Part shown: positions 24,812 through 33,900 of the stretch, one piece after another | Numbering within the stretch: the first letter of the stretch is position 1 | Layout: each line of letters starts with the position of its first letter | From: Streptomyces sp. WZ-12 | GTDB lineage: Bacteria > Actinomycetota > Actinomycetes > Streptomycetales > Streptomycetaceae | NCBI RefSeq assembly: GCF_028898845.1 | Contig: NZ_CP118574.1 | Span: forward strand, 8,977,001-9,041,000 | DNA: 64,000 bases | Reading direction: 5' to 3' | The notes under the pieces: model-generated | Databases searched by the model: none | The model's input: only the letters and a program-made list of their open reading frames with translations | What the model was told of the DNA's origin: nothing | Program-made: the position numbers and the translations under genes

Positions 24812-25339
24812 TCAGGGCGTCACGACCAGTGGGGCGTTGCGTTGCGCGTCCGAGATCAGTTCGTCCGCGGCCTCGATCAGTGCCCGCAGGGCCTTGATCA
24901 GGCCGGTGCGTTGGTCGGTGGGGAGGCGGGCGACGATCGTGCCGATCTCCTCCGAGCGGTGGGCCAGGACGTTCTCGACCAGATGCCGGCCGGCCGGGGT
25001 GAGGCGGAGGACGACCTCGCGGCGGTTGGCGGGATTGATCTGCCGGTCGACGAGGCCGACGGCCTGCAGCCTGTCGACCATGCGCAGCGCCGTGGAGGCG
25101 TTGACCTCCAACGCGGCCGCCAGCGCGGCCAGTTTGCCCGCTCCGTGGCTGTGCAGGACGACCAGGGTGCGGAGTTGGGGGAGGGTGAGTGTGGGATCGG
25201 TGGCGGCGAGCGAGCGGGCGGAGATCGCGACGAAGAGCCGGGAGGTTTCCATCAGTGCAGCGGTGACCTCTTCGACGGTCTCGTGCACATCGCGCTTCGG
25301 GGCCGCCGCTCCGCCGTCCCGGGGGGTGTACTGCTTCAT
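24812..25339 (-). CDS. MarR-family transcriptional regulator
   Basis: 175 aa from the ATG at 25339. It is a winged helix-turn-helix protein: LTLPQLRTLVVLHSHGAGKLAALAAALEVNASTALRMVDRLQAVGLVDR contains the recognition helix and NRREVVLRLTPAGRHLV is the wing. It is closely similar to the second MarR gene at 27323 (same TLPQLRxLVVL, NxSTAxRMVDxLxAVGLVDR and NPxNRREVVLRLT blocks). It is divergent from the SPW membrane gene across 171 bp that holds the ATTGC-ACTGA-GCAAT dyad, its likely autoregulatory operator. Confidence 0.92.
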   Translation of the reverse strand: MKQYTPRDGGAAAPKRDVHETVEEVTAALMETSRLFVAISARSLAATDPTLTLPQLRTLVVLHSHGAGKLAALAAALEVNASTALRMVDRLQAVGLVDRQINPANRREVVLRLTPAGRHLVENVLAHRSEEIGTIVARLPTDQRTGLIKALRALIEAADELISDAQRNAPLVVTP

Positions 25340-25445
25340 GGTCTTTCGCCATGGTCAGGTGGGGGTGTGCCGGAGTTTTCCCGGCAGTGGACAGGCGCCG
25401 GAGGGTGCCGTCGTGGGTGCCTATTTATCCGTTTTTGGCCGCTTT

Positions 25446-25460
25446 ATTGCACTGAGCAAT
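25446..25460. promoter_or_regulatory. ATTGC-N5-GCAAT dyad, candidate MarR operator
   Basis: A perfect 5-bp inverted repeat (ATTGC at 25446-25450, GCAAT at 25456-25460), directly followed by GATACT (25461-25466), a plausible -10 box for the SPW gene. The inner TTGC-N5-GCAA is also found at the nar promoter (34811-34823). Confidence 0.55.
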
Positions 25461-25479
25461 GATACTCTGATGGTGAGGT

Positions 25480-25513
25480 CATTCGAAATATCTGAGGGGA
25501 AGCGATTCGAATG
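25480..25513. repeat. Inverted repeat including the SPW gene start codon
   Basis: CATTCGAA (25480-25487) and TTCGAATG (25506-25513) are perfectly complementary. The right arm contains the ATG start of the SPW gene, and the 18-nt loop contains its GAGGGGAAG ribosome binding site. It could act as an RNA hairpin or as a second protein-binding dyad. Confidence 0.6.
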
Positions 25514-25969
25514 TCGGACCTCTCTCATCACGCCCCGGACATCACCAGTCACCCCGACGTCCCCGAGATGCGCGAGCGTTACGCCAAGCTGGTCGGCGGA
25601 CGCCAGGCAGTCGCCCTCGACGGCCTGGTCCTCCTCACCGGTATCTACGCGGCGATCTCCCCGTGGGTGGTGCACTTCCGCGTGACAAGCCCGGAACTGA
25701 CCGTGAACAACCTCATCATCGGCCTCGTCCTGGCCGTGATCGGCCTGGGGATCACCCGGGCGCCCGAGCGCATGTACCGGCTGACATGGACCTGCGCGGC
25801 GATCGGCGTCTGGCTGATCATCTCGCCGTGGGTCGTGACCGCCGGCCACCACGCGACCGCCGGAATGATCTGGAACAACGTCCTGCTCGGCGCCGTGACG
25901 CTCGTCCTCGGGTTGGCCGCAACCCGGTTGGCGATGTCGGCGGAACAGCGGCCAACGACCGCTAAGTAG
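25511..25969 (+). CDS. SPW-repeat integral membrane protein
   Basis: 152 aa, ATG behind GAGGGGAAGCG. It has two copies of the SPW repeat: AISPWVVHF (near residues 49-56) and IISPWVVTA (near 103-111), each in a hydrophobic hairpin, plus two more helices (LIIGLVLAVIGLGITRA and VLLGAVTLVLGLAATRLA). This is the pfam SPW arrangement, of unknown function. The N-terminal ~30 residues are hydrophilic with several His. It is divergent from MarR and followed by DUF3040, DUF2180 and DUF488 genes on the same strand. Confidence 0.93.
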   Translation: MSDLSHHAPDITSHPDVPEMRERYAKLVGGRQAVALDGLVLLTGIYAAISPWVVHFRVTSPELTVNNLIIGLVLAVIGLGITRAPERMYRLTWTCAAIGVWLIISPWVVTAGHHATAGMIWNNVLLGAVTLVLGLAATRLAMSAEQRPTTAK

Positions 25970-26011
25970 CCGGCGCGCAGCGCATGGCGACCGCTCCGGA
26001 AGGAGGTGGCC

Positions 26012-26365
26012 ATGACTCTACCCATGCGTGACCGGCGGGCTCTCGCCGAGATCGAGCAGCATTTCCTGGAGGACGACCCCGAGCTCGCGCTGCTGCTGGG
26101 CACCTTCGGTGGTGCCGGGACCGGGGGACGGCGCACCGGACTCGTGCGGCGGCTCCGGACAGGTGTGGTGATCGCCTACCTGGCGGTCATCGTGAGCGGC
26201 GCGCTGTTCGTCGCCGGGGCCGTGGCCCGGGACGCGGGGCTGCTGATGGCGAGCGGGGCCATGGTGTTGGTCTCCGGACTCCCGTGGGTCTGCGCCCGGT
26301 TCCGACGCAGGGCGGAACGCCCGGCTGAGCCGGACCTCCGTCGCGGCGGGCACGCGACCCGATGA
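26012..26365 (+). CDS. DUF3040 membrane protein
   Basis: 117 aa; the ATG at 26012 is spaced correctly from AAGGAGG (26000s). The N-terminus LSExEQHxLEE-type motif (RRALAEIEQHFLEDDPELA) and two adjacent transmembrane helices (VVIAYLAVIVSGALFVAGAVA and GLLMASGAMVLVSGLPWVCA) are the DUF3040 pattern. Function is unknown. Its stop codon overlaps an ATG at 26362 in the DUF2180 frame, indicating one transcript. Confidence 0.9.
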   Translation: MTLPMRDRRALAEIEQHFLEDDPELALLLGTFGGAGTGGRRTGLVRRLRTGVVIAYLAVIVSGALFVAGAVARDAGLLMASGAMVLVSGLPWVCARFRRRAERPAEPDLRRGGHATR

Positions 26366-26388
26366 ACCGGCTGGAAAGTGGTGATTCC

Positions 26389-26625
26389 ATGAAGTGCTAC
26401 GACTGCGCGCAGGCCGGTGAGTTCGCCGACGCTGTCGGCGTCTGCCACCACTGCGGCGCCGGGGTCTGTCTGCAACACTGCCATGTCGCCCTGGAGCCCG
26501 GTCACCGGCTGGCCGGCGTCGGTCAGTCGACGCTCTCCCGACCGGCCCGCGAAGTCACCTGCCTGACCTGCCATGCCTCCCAGTCGCTCCCCGCTCGGGT
26601 CGCTACCAAGAGAAACGCGCGGTGA
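26389..26625 (+). CDS. DUF2180-like small zinc-binding protein
   Basis: 78 aa from the ATG at 26389, which follows GGAAAGTGGTG; an in-frame ATG at 26362 overlapping the DUF3040 stop would add nine residues. Eight Cys in four pairs or ligand sets (Cys3/6, Cys19/22, Cys27/31, Cys58/61) with His between them indicate two zinc sites, as in the archaeal/actinobacterial DUF2180 proteins beginning MKCYDC. Its small size and position suggest a redox- or metal-sensing accessory factor, but no function is known. Confidence 0.85.
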   Translation: MKCYDCAQAGEFADAVGVCHHCGAGVCLQHCHVALEPGHRLAGVGQSTLSRPAREVTCLTCHASQSLPARVATKRNAR

Positions 26626-26899
26626 CGCTGCGGAGGGGACTGGCGAGCGGAAGCACCCGGTCGCGAACGCCAGTCACCCCCGGCGTCCCCGTCCGGGCGT
26701 CGACAGGCCAGACAGGCGCACGCGCGGGCAACGGTTCGGGGGTTGGCGCCGGGCCGGCTGGCCCCGATGATCCCCGATAAAATGAGACCGCGTAGCTGTT
26801 GCAACCGAACTCGCACCGGTAGTTGCCGTCGCAGCGCAGAGCAAGGCACCGCTGGCCTTTCGGGGGTAGGCCCGTGGCGGCCGGCCGGGAAGGACACCG

Positions 26900-27262
26900 A
26901 TGGCCACACAGATCACCTGCCGCAGGGTCTACGAGGAGACCACGGCGCGGGACGGCAAGCGCGTGCTGGTCGACCGTGTCTGGCCGCGCGGGATGCGCAA
27001 GGAGGACCTGCACCTCGACGAGTGGCTGCGCGAGGTGGCCCCCTCCACCGAACTGCGCAAGTGGTATGGCCACGACCCGGACCGCTTCGCCGAGTTCCGC
27101 CGCCGCTACCTCAGCGAACTGCGCGATTCCCAACACCGCCAGGCCGCTGTGCACCTCCGCGACCTCGCGACCCACCACACCGTCACGCTGCTGACCGCCA
27201 CCAAGGACATCGAGCACAGTCAAGCCGCGGTGCTCGCAGAATGGCTGGCCGGGAAGCGGTGA
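26900..27262 (+). CDS. DUF488 family protein
   Basis: 120 aa. The DUF488 signature is present: RVLVDRVWPRGMRK (near residues 21-34), WLREVAPSTELRKWYGHDP, FRRRYLSEL and a C-terminal LLTATKDIEHSQAAVLAEWL, recalling rhodanese-like nucleic-acid or stress proteins. Function is unknown. A GAAGGACACCG site precedes the ATG. A divergent relative with a zinc ribbon lies at 35075, on the other side of the nar operon. Confidence 0.9.
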   Translation: MATQITCRRVYEETTARDGKRVLVDRVWPRGMRKEDLHLDEWLREVAPSTELRKWYGHDPDRFAEFRRRYLSELRDSQHRQAAVHLRDLATHHTVTLLTATKDIEHSQAAVLAEWLAGKR

Positions 27263-27322
27263 TGTAGCGAGAACCCCTGCAAAGCGGATCACCGCGGAGC
27301 ATCGGACGGTATAACGGTCCCC

Positions 27323-27922
27323 ATGTCTCCGCACCCACCCGCATCACCCGAGCCCGCCGATCCGCCCGTCGACCCGTCCGCCGAGCCGGCCGTGACGGGT
27401 CGCCTCGACGAGGAGGCGGAGGAGGTCACGGTCGCCGTCATGGCGGCGTCCCGCCTGCTCATGGCCGTCTCGGCGCGCGCCCTGGCCTCGATAGACGACG
27501 CCATGACGCTGCCGCAACTGCGGGCCCTGGTCGTGCTGGAGAGCTGCGAGCCCCTCAAACTCGCGGCCATGGCCGCCACATTGGGCGTCAATCCCTCGAC
27601 CGCCATGCGGATGGTCGACAAGCTGGAAGCCGTCGGACTGGTCGACCGCAAGCCCAACCCGGAAAACCGCCGCGAGGTCGTGCTGCGGCTCACCGCGGAG
27701 GGTCGAACCATGGTCGAACGGGTCCTCGCACACCGCAGGGCCGAGGTCCGCACACTGGTCGGCCGGCTGCCGGACCAGCAACGGGCCGAGCTGGTACCGG
27801 CGTTGCGGGCGCTCATCGAGGCCGCCGGCGAGTTGGCCGTCGACCCCTTCGACGAGGTACGGCGGATAGGCGGGATCGTGGCGGACCCGCTCGCCCCGGG
27901 TGGCCGCGACGGTCTGGTGTGA
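27323..27922 (+). CDS. MarR-family regulator, paralogue of the 24812 gene
   Basis: 199 aa. The same winged-helix blocks as the MarR gene at 24812-25339 are present (TLPQLRALVVLES, NPSTAMRMVDKLEAVGLVDR, NPENRREVVLRLTAEG), with an acidic Pro-rich N-terminal tail and a ~25-residue C-terminal extension. The duplication probably arose within this locus. The ATG has no clear ribosome binding site; TATAAC at 27308-27313 lies 9 bp upstream and may belong to a leaderless transcript. It is convergent with narI across a strong hairpin. Confidence 0.9.
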   Translation: MSPHPPASPEPADPPVDPSAEPAVTGRLDEEAEEVTVAVMAASRLLMAVSARALASIDDAMTLPQLRALVVLESCEPLKLAAMAATLGVNPSTAMRMVDKLEAVGLVDRKPNPENRREVVLRLTAEGRTMVERVLAHRRAEVRTLVGRLPDQQRAELVPALRALIEAAGELAVDPFDEVRRIGGIVADPLAPGGRDGLV

Positions 27923-27932
27923 GAGGCGCGAA

Positions 27933-27958
27933 CCGGCCCCGCCGATGGGCGGGGCCGG
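27933..27958. terminator. Bidirectional terminator between marR and narI
   Basis: CCGGCCCCGCC (27933-27943) and GGCGGGGCCGG (27948-27958) form a perfect 11-bp stem with a GATG loop, placed between the convergent marR (stop 27922) and narI (stop 27971). Confidence 0.85.
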
Positions 27959-27970
27959 CCGTCGTATCGG

Positions 27971-28720
27971 TCAGCGCGGGGCGCCGGCCCGCCCCTGCCG
28001 CGCGGCGGGGCGGGTGGTGGCGGGGTGCCGGTAGGGGGTGGTGCGGGCGCGGGAGCGGTAGACGACGTACGGCCGGATCAGATAGCCGACGGGTGCGGTG
28101 AAGGCGTGCACGAGCCGACTGAACGGCCACAGGGCGAACAGGACCATGGCGAGTAGGGCGTGGCACTGGTACACGAGCGGGGCGTGCGCCATCGCCGGGA
28201 CGTCCGGGGCCAGCTCGAACAGGCTGCGGAACCAGACGGCGACGCCCAGCCGGTAGTCGTAGGGGTTGGCCACCGAGGACGCGGTGGCGGTGAGCCCGGC
28301 CACCAGGACCAGGGTCAGCAGTGGGTAGACCAGGCGGTCACTGCGGCTGGTCGCCTGGCGCACCGCCGGCACCCGCAGCCGCCGCCACAGCAGGATGCCC
28401 AGACCGCACGCGGCCCCGACGCCGGCCGCGCCGCCCATGGTGAGGGCCACCGAGTGGTACATCTCCTCGCTCACCTGAAACCGTTGGGTGAGCGATTCGG
28501 GCACCAGGAGCCCCATCACATGTCCGCCGGCGACGAAGAGCAGCGCGTAGTGGAACATCGGACCGCCGATGCGCAGCAGCCGGGCCTCGTGGAGTTGACT
28601 GGAGCGGGTGGTGAAGCCGAAGCGGTTGTGGTGGTAGCGCCAGACGGTGCCGGCCACCAGGATGGTCAGGGAGAGGTAGGGCAGCACGCCCCACAGGGCG
28701 ATGCGGAGGTGGGTGGTCAC
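27971..28720 (-). CDS. narI: Respiratory nitrate reductase gamma subunit NarI
   Basis: 249 aa from the GTG at 28720, whose GTGA overlaps the narJ stop. It is a b-type cytochrome anchoring NarGH: five transmembrane helices, starting LWGVLPYLSLTILVAGTVWRY. The haem-ligand histidines are in PMFHYALLFVAGGHVMGLL and in the LVYQCHALLAMVLFALWPFSRLVHAF segment. It takes electrons from menaquinol and passes them to NarH. The C-terminal ~30 residues are an Arg/Pro/Ala-rich tail, slightly longer than usual. Confidence 0.95.
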   Translation of the reverse strand: MTTHLRIALWGVLPYLSLTILVAGTVWRYHHNRFGFTTRSSQLHEARLLRIGGPMFHYALLFVAGGHVMGLLVPESLTQRFQVSEEMYHSVALTMGGAAGVGAACGLGILLWRRLRVPAVRQATSRSDRLVYPLLTLVLVAGLTATASSVANPYDYRLGVAVWFRSLFELAPDVPAMAHAPLVYQCHALLAMVLFALWPFSRLVHAFTAPVGYLIRPYVVYRSRARTTPYRHPATTRPAARQGRAGAPR

Positions 28721-29310
28721 CGGCGGACTCCTTCGTCGCCCGGGGTGGCGCGGATCGGGAAAGGCACGGGGGTCGCCTCGTTGGGTACGGGTGCCGGCTG
28801 CGGTCCGGCGGCGGGCAGGGTGTGTTGCAGGGCGCGCAGCACGTCGGCGTAGGGGCTGCGGTAGTCCGCCAGGGCCCGGGCGAGCAGGTCCACGGCGCCG
28901 CGGTAGTGATGGAGCACGGGGATGCCCGCCTGGGGACAGCGGGCGGCGAACTCCAACACGACGGGGAGGAAGTCGGGCAGCTCGCCGTCGTCGGGTTCCC
29001 AACCGTGCGCGCGGTACCGCGACTTGAGCGCCGCCAGGGACGCGCCGCGGCGACGGGTGTCGCCGTCGGTGTAGTGGGACAGGTGCAGGGTCCGGCGCCG
29101 ACTGCGGTCAAAGGTGATCACATAGCGCGAGGCCAGGTCCAACAGCGGGGCGCTCGCCGCCTCGCCGCAGAAGCCGAGCAGTAACTCGACGTCCGAACCC
29201 TTGAGTTGGGTGAGTGCGGCCGCAACCTGGGGGAGCCGCTCGGCCCAGACCGGGTCGGGATAGGACAGCAGCAGGGCGGTCGCCTGGTGGACGGCGCGGT
29301 GACGGTTCAT
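28717..29310 (-). CDS. narJ: Nitrate reductase assembly chaperone NarJ
   Basis: 197 aa; the ATG shares a base with the narH stop (TGATG). It belongs to the NarJ/TorD family of all-helical cytoplasmic chaperones that hold NarG during molybdenum-cofactor insertion. Visible motifs are ATALLLSYPDPVWAERLPQV at the start, YVITFDRSRRRTLHLSHYTDGDTRRRG in the middle and LPDFLPVVLEFAARCP after it, all typical of NarJ. It lies in the canonical GHJI order. Confidence 0.95.
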   Translation of the reverse strand: MNRHRAVHQATALLLSYPDPVWAERLPQVAAALTQLKGSDVELLLGFCGEAASAPLLDLASRYVITFDRSRRRTLHLSHYTDGDTRRRGASLAALKSRYRAHGWEPDDGELPDFLPVVLEFAARCPQAGIPVLHHYRGAVDLLARALADYRSPYADVLRALQHTLPAAGPQPAPVPNEATPVPFPIRATPGDEGVRR

Positions 29311-30953
29311 CAGCTACCGCCCTCCCCCTGCTGACGCGGCGGGAAGAGGCCCTGCGGCCTGCCGCGCCCGTTCCAGTTGAACAGGTTGACCCGGTCCCGG
29401 AGCCGACCGGTGGACGCCGCGGTGCCGGCCAGGGGAGGCGCGTGGAACGCCTCCGGGTCGTACATGCCCGGCCCGCCCTGGCCCTCCAGGCTGCACCCGT
29501 GCGCGGTCGCGTCGTCCTCCCGGTCCCGGCCGACGGCGTAGCTGGTGGGAATGACGTAGCGGTCCTCGTACTTGGCAACGGCCAGCAGCCGGTACATCGC
29601 CTCGATCGAGTGCTCGTCCAGGCCGACGCCGCGCGCGATCGCCGGGTCCTGCTCCTCGCCGAGGTTGATCCGCCGCATGTGCGCGCGCATCGCGGCCAGC
29701 CGGCACAGCGCGTCCTCCACCGGTGCCCGGTCCCCGGCGGTGAACAGGCCGGCCAGATAGTCCAGGGGGATGCGCAGGGTGTCGATGGCACCGAAGAGAT
29801 TCGCCGGGTCCTCGCCGTCGTGACCGCCGCGGGTCAGGGCCTCGACGACCGGGGAGAGCGGCGGGACGTACCAGACCATGGGCAGCGTCCGGTACTCCGG
29901 GTGCAGCGGTAGGGCCACCCGGTAACGGGTGATCAGGTCGCGGACGGGGGAGCGGCGGGCCGCGAGGATCCAGTCGTGCGGGATGCCCGACTCCTCGGCG
30001 GCGCGGACCACTTCTGGGTCGTCGGGATCGAGGAAGCAGTCGAGTTGGGCCGCGTACAGGTCCTTCTCGTCCGGGACGGCCGCGGCCTCGCCCGCCTTGT
30101 CGGCGTCGTAGAGCATGACGCCGAGATACCGCAGCCGACCCACGCAGGTCTCCGAGCAGACGGTCGGCTCACCGGCCTCGATGCGCGGGTAACACAGGGT
30201 GCACTTCTCCGCCTTGCCGGTGGAGTGGTTGAAGTACACCTTCTTGTACGGGCAGCCGCTGACGCACATCCGCCAGCCGCGGCACCGGTCCTGGTCGACC
30301 AGGACGATGCCGTCCTCGATGCGCTTGTAGAGCGCGCCGGAGGGGCAGACCGCCACGCACGTCGGATTCAGGCAGTGCTCGCAGATCCGCGGCAGGTAGA
30401 ACATGAACGCCTGCTCGTACTCCCACTGCACCTGCTCGTTCATCCGGCGTAGCACGGGGTCCCCGGCCAGGTGGTCGGGGCCACCGCCGAGGTCGTCGTC
30501 CCAGTTGGGGCCCCAGGTCACCTCGGTGGGCCGCCCGTCGATCAGCGAGCGGGGCCGGGCGGTGGGCAGGTCGTCGCCCAACGGCGCCGAGATCAGCGTC
30601 TCGTAGTCGTAGGTCCAGGGCTCGTAGTAGTCGCTGAGGGTGGGGAGTTCGGGGTTGGCGAACAGGCGGGCCAGGCGACGGGCGCGGCCGCCGGTGCGCG
30701 GGACCAGGCGGCCGCGGCCGTCCAGGCGCCAGCCGCCCTTCCACTTGTCCTGGTCCTCGTGGCCGCGGGGGTATCCCTGGCCGGGACGGGTCTCGACGTT
30801 GTTGAACCAGGCGTACTCGGTGCCCTGCCGATTGGTCCAGGTCTGTTTGCAGGTGACCGAACAGGTGTGGCAGCCGATGCACTTGTCGAGGTTCATGACC
30901 ATCGCGACCTGTGCCATGCAGCGTCCGATGGAGGTGGCTTTGCGACGGGGCAT
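29310..30953 (-). CDS. narH: Respiratory nitrate reductase beta subunit NarH
   Basis: 547 aa from the ATG at 30953, 3 bp after the narG stop; an internal ATG (MAQVAMVMN, 30917) has a weaker upstream sequence but matches the usual NarH N-terminus. It carries four iron-sulphur cluster motifs: CIGCHTCSVTCKQ, CEHCLNPTCVAVCPSG, CRGWRMCVSGCPYKK (Trp replacing a Cys, so the [3Fe-4S] site) and KCTLCYPRI...CSETCVGR. It transfers electrons from NarI haem to NarG. Length is normal. Confidence 0.96.
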   Translation of the reverse strand: MPRRKATSIGRCMAQVAMVMNLDKCIGCHTCSVTCKQTWTNRQGTEYAWFNNVETRPGQGYPRGHEDQDKWKGGWRLDGRGRLVPRTGGRARRLARLFANPELPTLSDYYEPWTYDYETLISAPLGDDLPTARPRSLIDGRPTEVTWGPNWDDDLGGGPDHLAGDPVLRRMNEQVQWEYEQAFMFYLPRICEHCLNPTCVAVCPSGALYKRIEDGIVLVDQDRCRGWRMCVSGCPYKKVYFNHSTGKAEKCTLCYPRIEAGEPTVCSETCVGRLRYLGVMLYDADKAGEAAAVPDEKDLYAAQLDCFLDPDDPEVVRAAEESGIPHDWILAARRSPVRDLITRYRVALPLHPEYRTLPMVWYVPPLSPVVEALTRGGHDGEDPANLFGAIDTLRIPLDYLAGLFTAGDRAPVEDALCRLAAMRAHMRRINLGEEQDPAIARGVGLDEHSIEAMYRLLAVAKYEDRYVIPTSYAVGRDREDDATAHGCSLEGQGGPGMYDPEAFHAPPLAGTAASTGRLRDRVNLFNWNGRGRPQGLFPPRQQGEGGS

Positions 30954-30956
30954 CTC

Positions 30957-33900
30957 TCAGTACTCCACGTGCTGATCGCGACGACGGATGACGGTGACCG
31001 CGTCCCGCTGGTTGCCGGTGGGACCGTAGTAGTTGGGCGCGAACGACAACTGCCCGTAGCCGCCGATGAGGTGGGTGGGCTTGATCAGGAGGCGGGTGAG
31101 GGCGTTGTGCACCCCGCCGCGGCGCCCGGTTGCCTGGGAACGGGGGACGTTCACCAGGCGCTCCTGCACGTGGTACATGAAGACCGTGCCGGGCGGCATG
31201 CGGTGCGAGACCACCGCCCGCGCGGTCACCACGCCGTTGGGGTTGACCGCCTCGATCCAGTCGTTGTCCGCCGCACCGATGGCCTCGGCATCGGCCAGGC
31301 TCATCCAGATCACCGGCCCACCACGGGCCAGGGTCTGCATCAGGAGGTTCTCCTGGTACTCGGAGTGGATCGACCACTTCGAGTGCGGAGTGACATAGCG
31401 GACGGTCACCGAGCGGGAGTCGTCGTCGACCGGATCGCCGCCGTGGACCACGGCCCGGTCCAACGGGGGCCGGTAGACCGGGAGTTGCTCACCGTACTCG
31501 GCCATCCAGTCATGGTCGAGGTAGAAGTGCTGCCGCCCGGTGAGGGTGTGCCAGGGCTTGCGGTGTTCGGTGTTGACGGTGAAGGGGGCGTAGCGCCGGT
31601 CGGGGGCCTCCTTGCCGGACCACTCGAAACTGGTGCCGACCTGGACCGGCCGGTTCTGGGTGTCGGAGAACACCACCCGGCGCTCGCGGACGGAGGCGGC
31701 CAGCCCGGTGAACGCGGTGACCGGCCCGCAGCGCTCGGAGAGCTGATCGAAACCCTCGGCGGCCAGGCGCCCGTTGGTGGTGCCGGACAGCGCCAGGATC
31801 GCCTCGCAGAACTTCACGTCGGTGTCCAACAACGGCCGACCGCGCGCCGGGCCGGACAGGGCGGTCCCGCAGCGCTCGGCCAGCCAACGGGACTCCGGAC
31901 CGGGGTGGACGGTGAGCCCCTTGACCGTCATGCCCTGCTGCTCGGCGAGTGGACCGAACGCCGCCAACTTGGCCGCGACCGCGGTGTAGTCCCGCTCGAC
32001 CAGGCTGAACAGGGGCATGTTGCGGCCCGGCTCCGGCCGGACGCCGGGCGCCCGCCAGTCACGCACCGTGCCGCCGGGCTGCGCCGTCTCCCCAGGCGTG
32101 TCGTGCTGCGGCACGGTGGCCACCAGGTCGTAGGCGGTGTCCAGGCGTCCCGCCGCCAACTCGCTGAACCTCGCTGCCAGTCCCTGGAAGATCTCGAAGT
32201 CGGTGCGGGCCTGCCAGGGCGGGTTGATCGCCGGCGAGAAGGCGTGCACATAGGGGTGCATGTCCGTGCTGGACAGGTCGTGCTTCTCGTACCAGGTCGC
32301 CGCCGGCAGGACGAGATCGGCCATCAACGTGGTCGAGGTCATCCGGAAGTCCAAGGCCAACAGCAGGTCCACCTTGCCGCGCGGCCCGCCCTCGTGCCAG
32401 GCAAGGTCGCGCGGCCGACTCCCGGGCGGGGCCTCCTCCGCGCGGGCGTTGTCGCTCGCCCCCAACAGGTGGCGCAGGAAGAACTCGTTGCCCTTGGCCG
32501 AGGACCCGATCAGATTGGCCCGCCACACGGTGACCACCCGCGGCCAGTTCGCCGGATCGTCCGGATCCTCACAGGCGAACTGCAGCCGCCCGGCCGCGAG
32601 TTCGGACGCCGCCCAGTCACCCGGCTCGCGCCCCGACTCGTGCGCCTGCCGACCGAGCTCCAACGGATTGGCGGTGAACGCCGGAGCGGAGGGCATCCAA
32701 CCCAACCGCATCGACTGCGCCACCAGATCCGCGGTGTGCCGCCCGGCAAACGCACCCTTCCCGGTCGGAGCCGTCAACGCGTCAGCGTCCTGCGCGTCGT
32801 ACCGCCACTGATCGGTGTGCAGATACCAGTACGGCGTACCGGGCACCTGCCGGGAGGGACGCACCCAGTCCGCAGCCGACTGCAACTGCTGCCAACCGGT
32901 ATACGGGCGGACCTTCTCCTGGCCGACGTAGTGCGCCCAACCACCGCCATTGACGCCCTGACAGCCGGTGAGCAGCAGCAGGGTGAGGAACGAGCGGTAG
33001 ATGGTGTCGGAGTGGAACCAGTGGTTGGTGCCCGCCCCCATGACGATCATGCAACGGCCGCGGGTCTTCTCCGCCGTGTGCGCGAACTCCCGCGCCGCAC
33101 GCACCACCGCGCGCGCCGGCACCGAGGTGACCGTCTCCTGCCACGCCGGGGTGTAGGGGAGGGAGGCGTCCTCGTAGTCCTCCGCCCAGTCACCCGGCAG
33201 CCCCGACCGTCCCACGCCGTACTGGGCCAGCAGCAGATCGAAGACGGTGGTCACCCGACGCCCGCCGATCTCCCGCACCGGCACACCACGCCGCACGGTG
33301 CCCGGCGCATCGAACCGCGGCAGCAACACCGTGACCCCGGTGCCGTGCTCCCGGTGGAAGGTCAACGCGGGCTCGATCCCGGCCAGATCCAGGTTCCAAC
33401 GCCCGGTGCCGCTCTTGGACCAGCGGTCGCCCAGCGTGCCGTTCGGCACCACCGGCCGGTCGGACACCGCATCGAGCAACACCGGCTTCCACGCCGCGGT
33501 CGCCTCCTCCTCCGACTCCAACCCCAGATCCGCGGCCGTCAGGAACTTCCCCGGAACGAACCCCTCTTCCCGCTCCTCCAGCACAACCAGGAACGGCAGA
33601 TCCGTGAACTGCCTGACGTAGTCGGTGAAATACGGGACCTGGCGCTCGACGAAGCACTCCCGCAGCACCACGTGCCCCATGGCCATCGCCAGCGCACCGT
33701 CCGTCCCCGGATGCGGATGCAGCCACTCGTCCGCGAACTTCGTCGCGTCCGCGTAGTCCGGCGAGACCACGACCACCTTCTGCCCCCGGTAGCGCGCCTC
33801 GGCCATCCAGTGCGCGTCCGGGGTCCGGGTCACCGGCACGTTCGAACCCCACAGCATCAGGTAGGCGGCATCCCACCAGTCACCCGACTCCGGCACGTCC

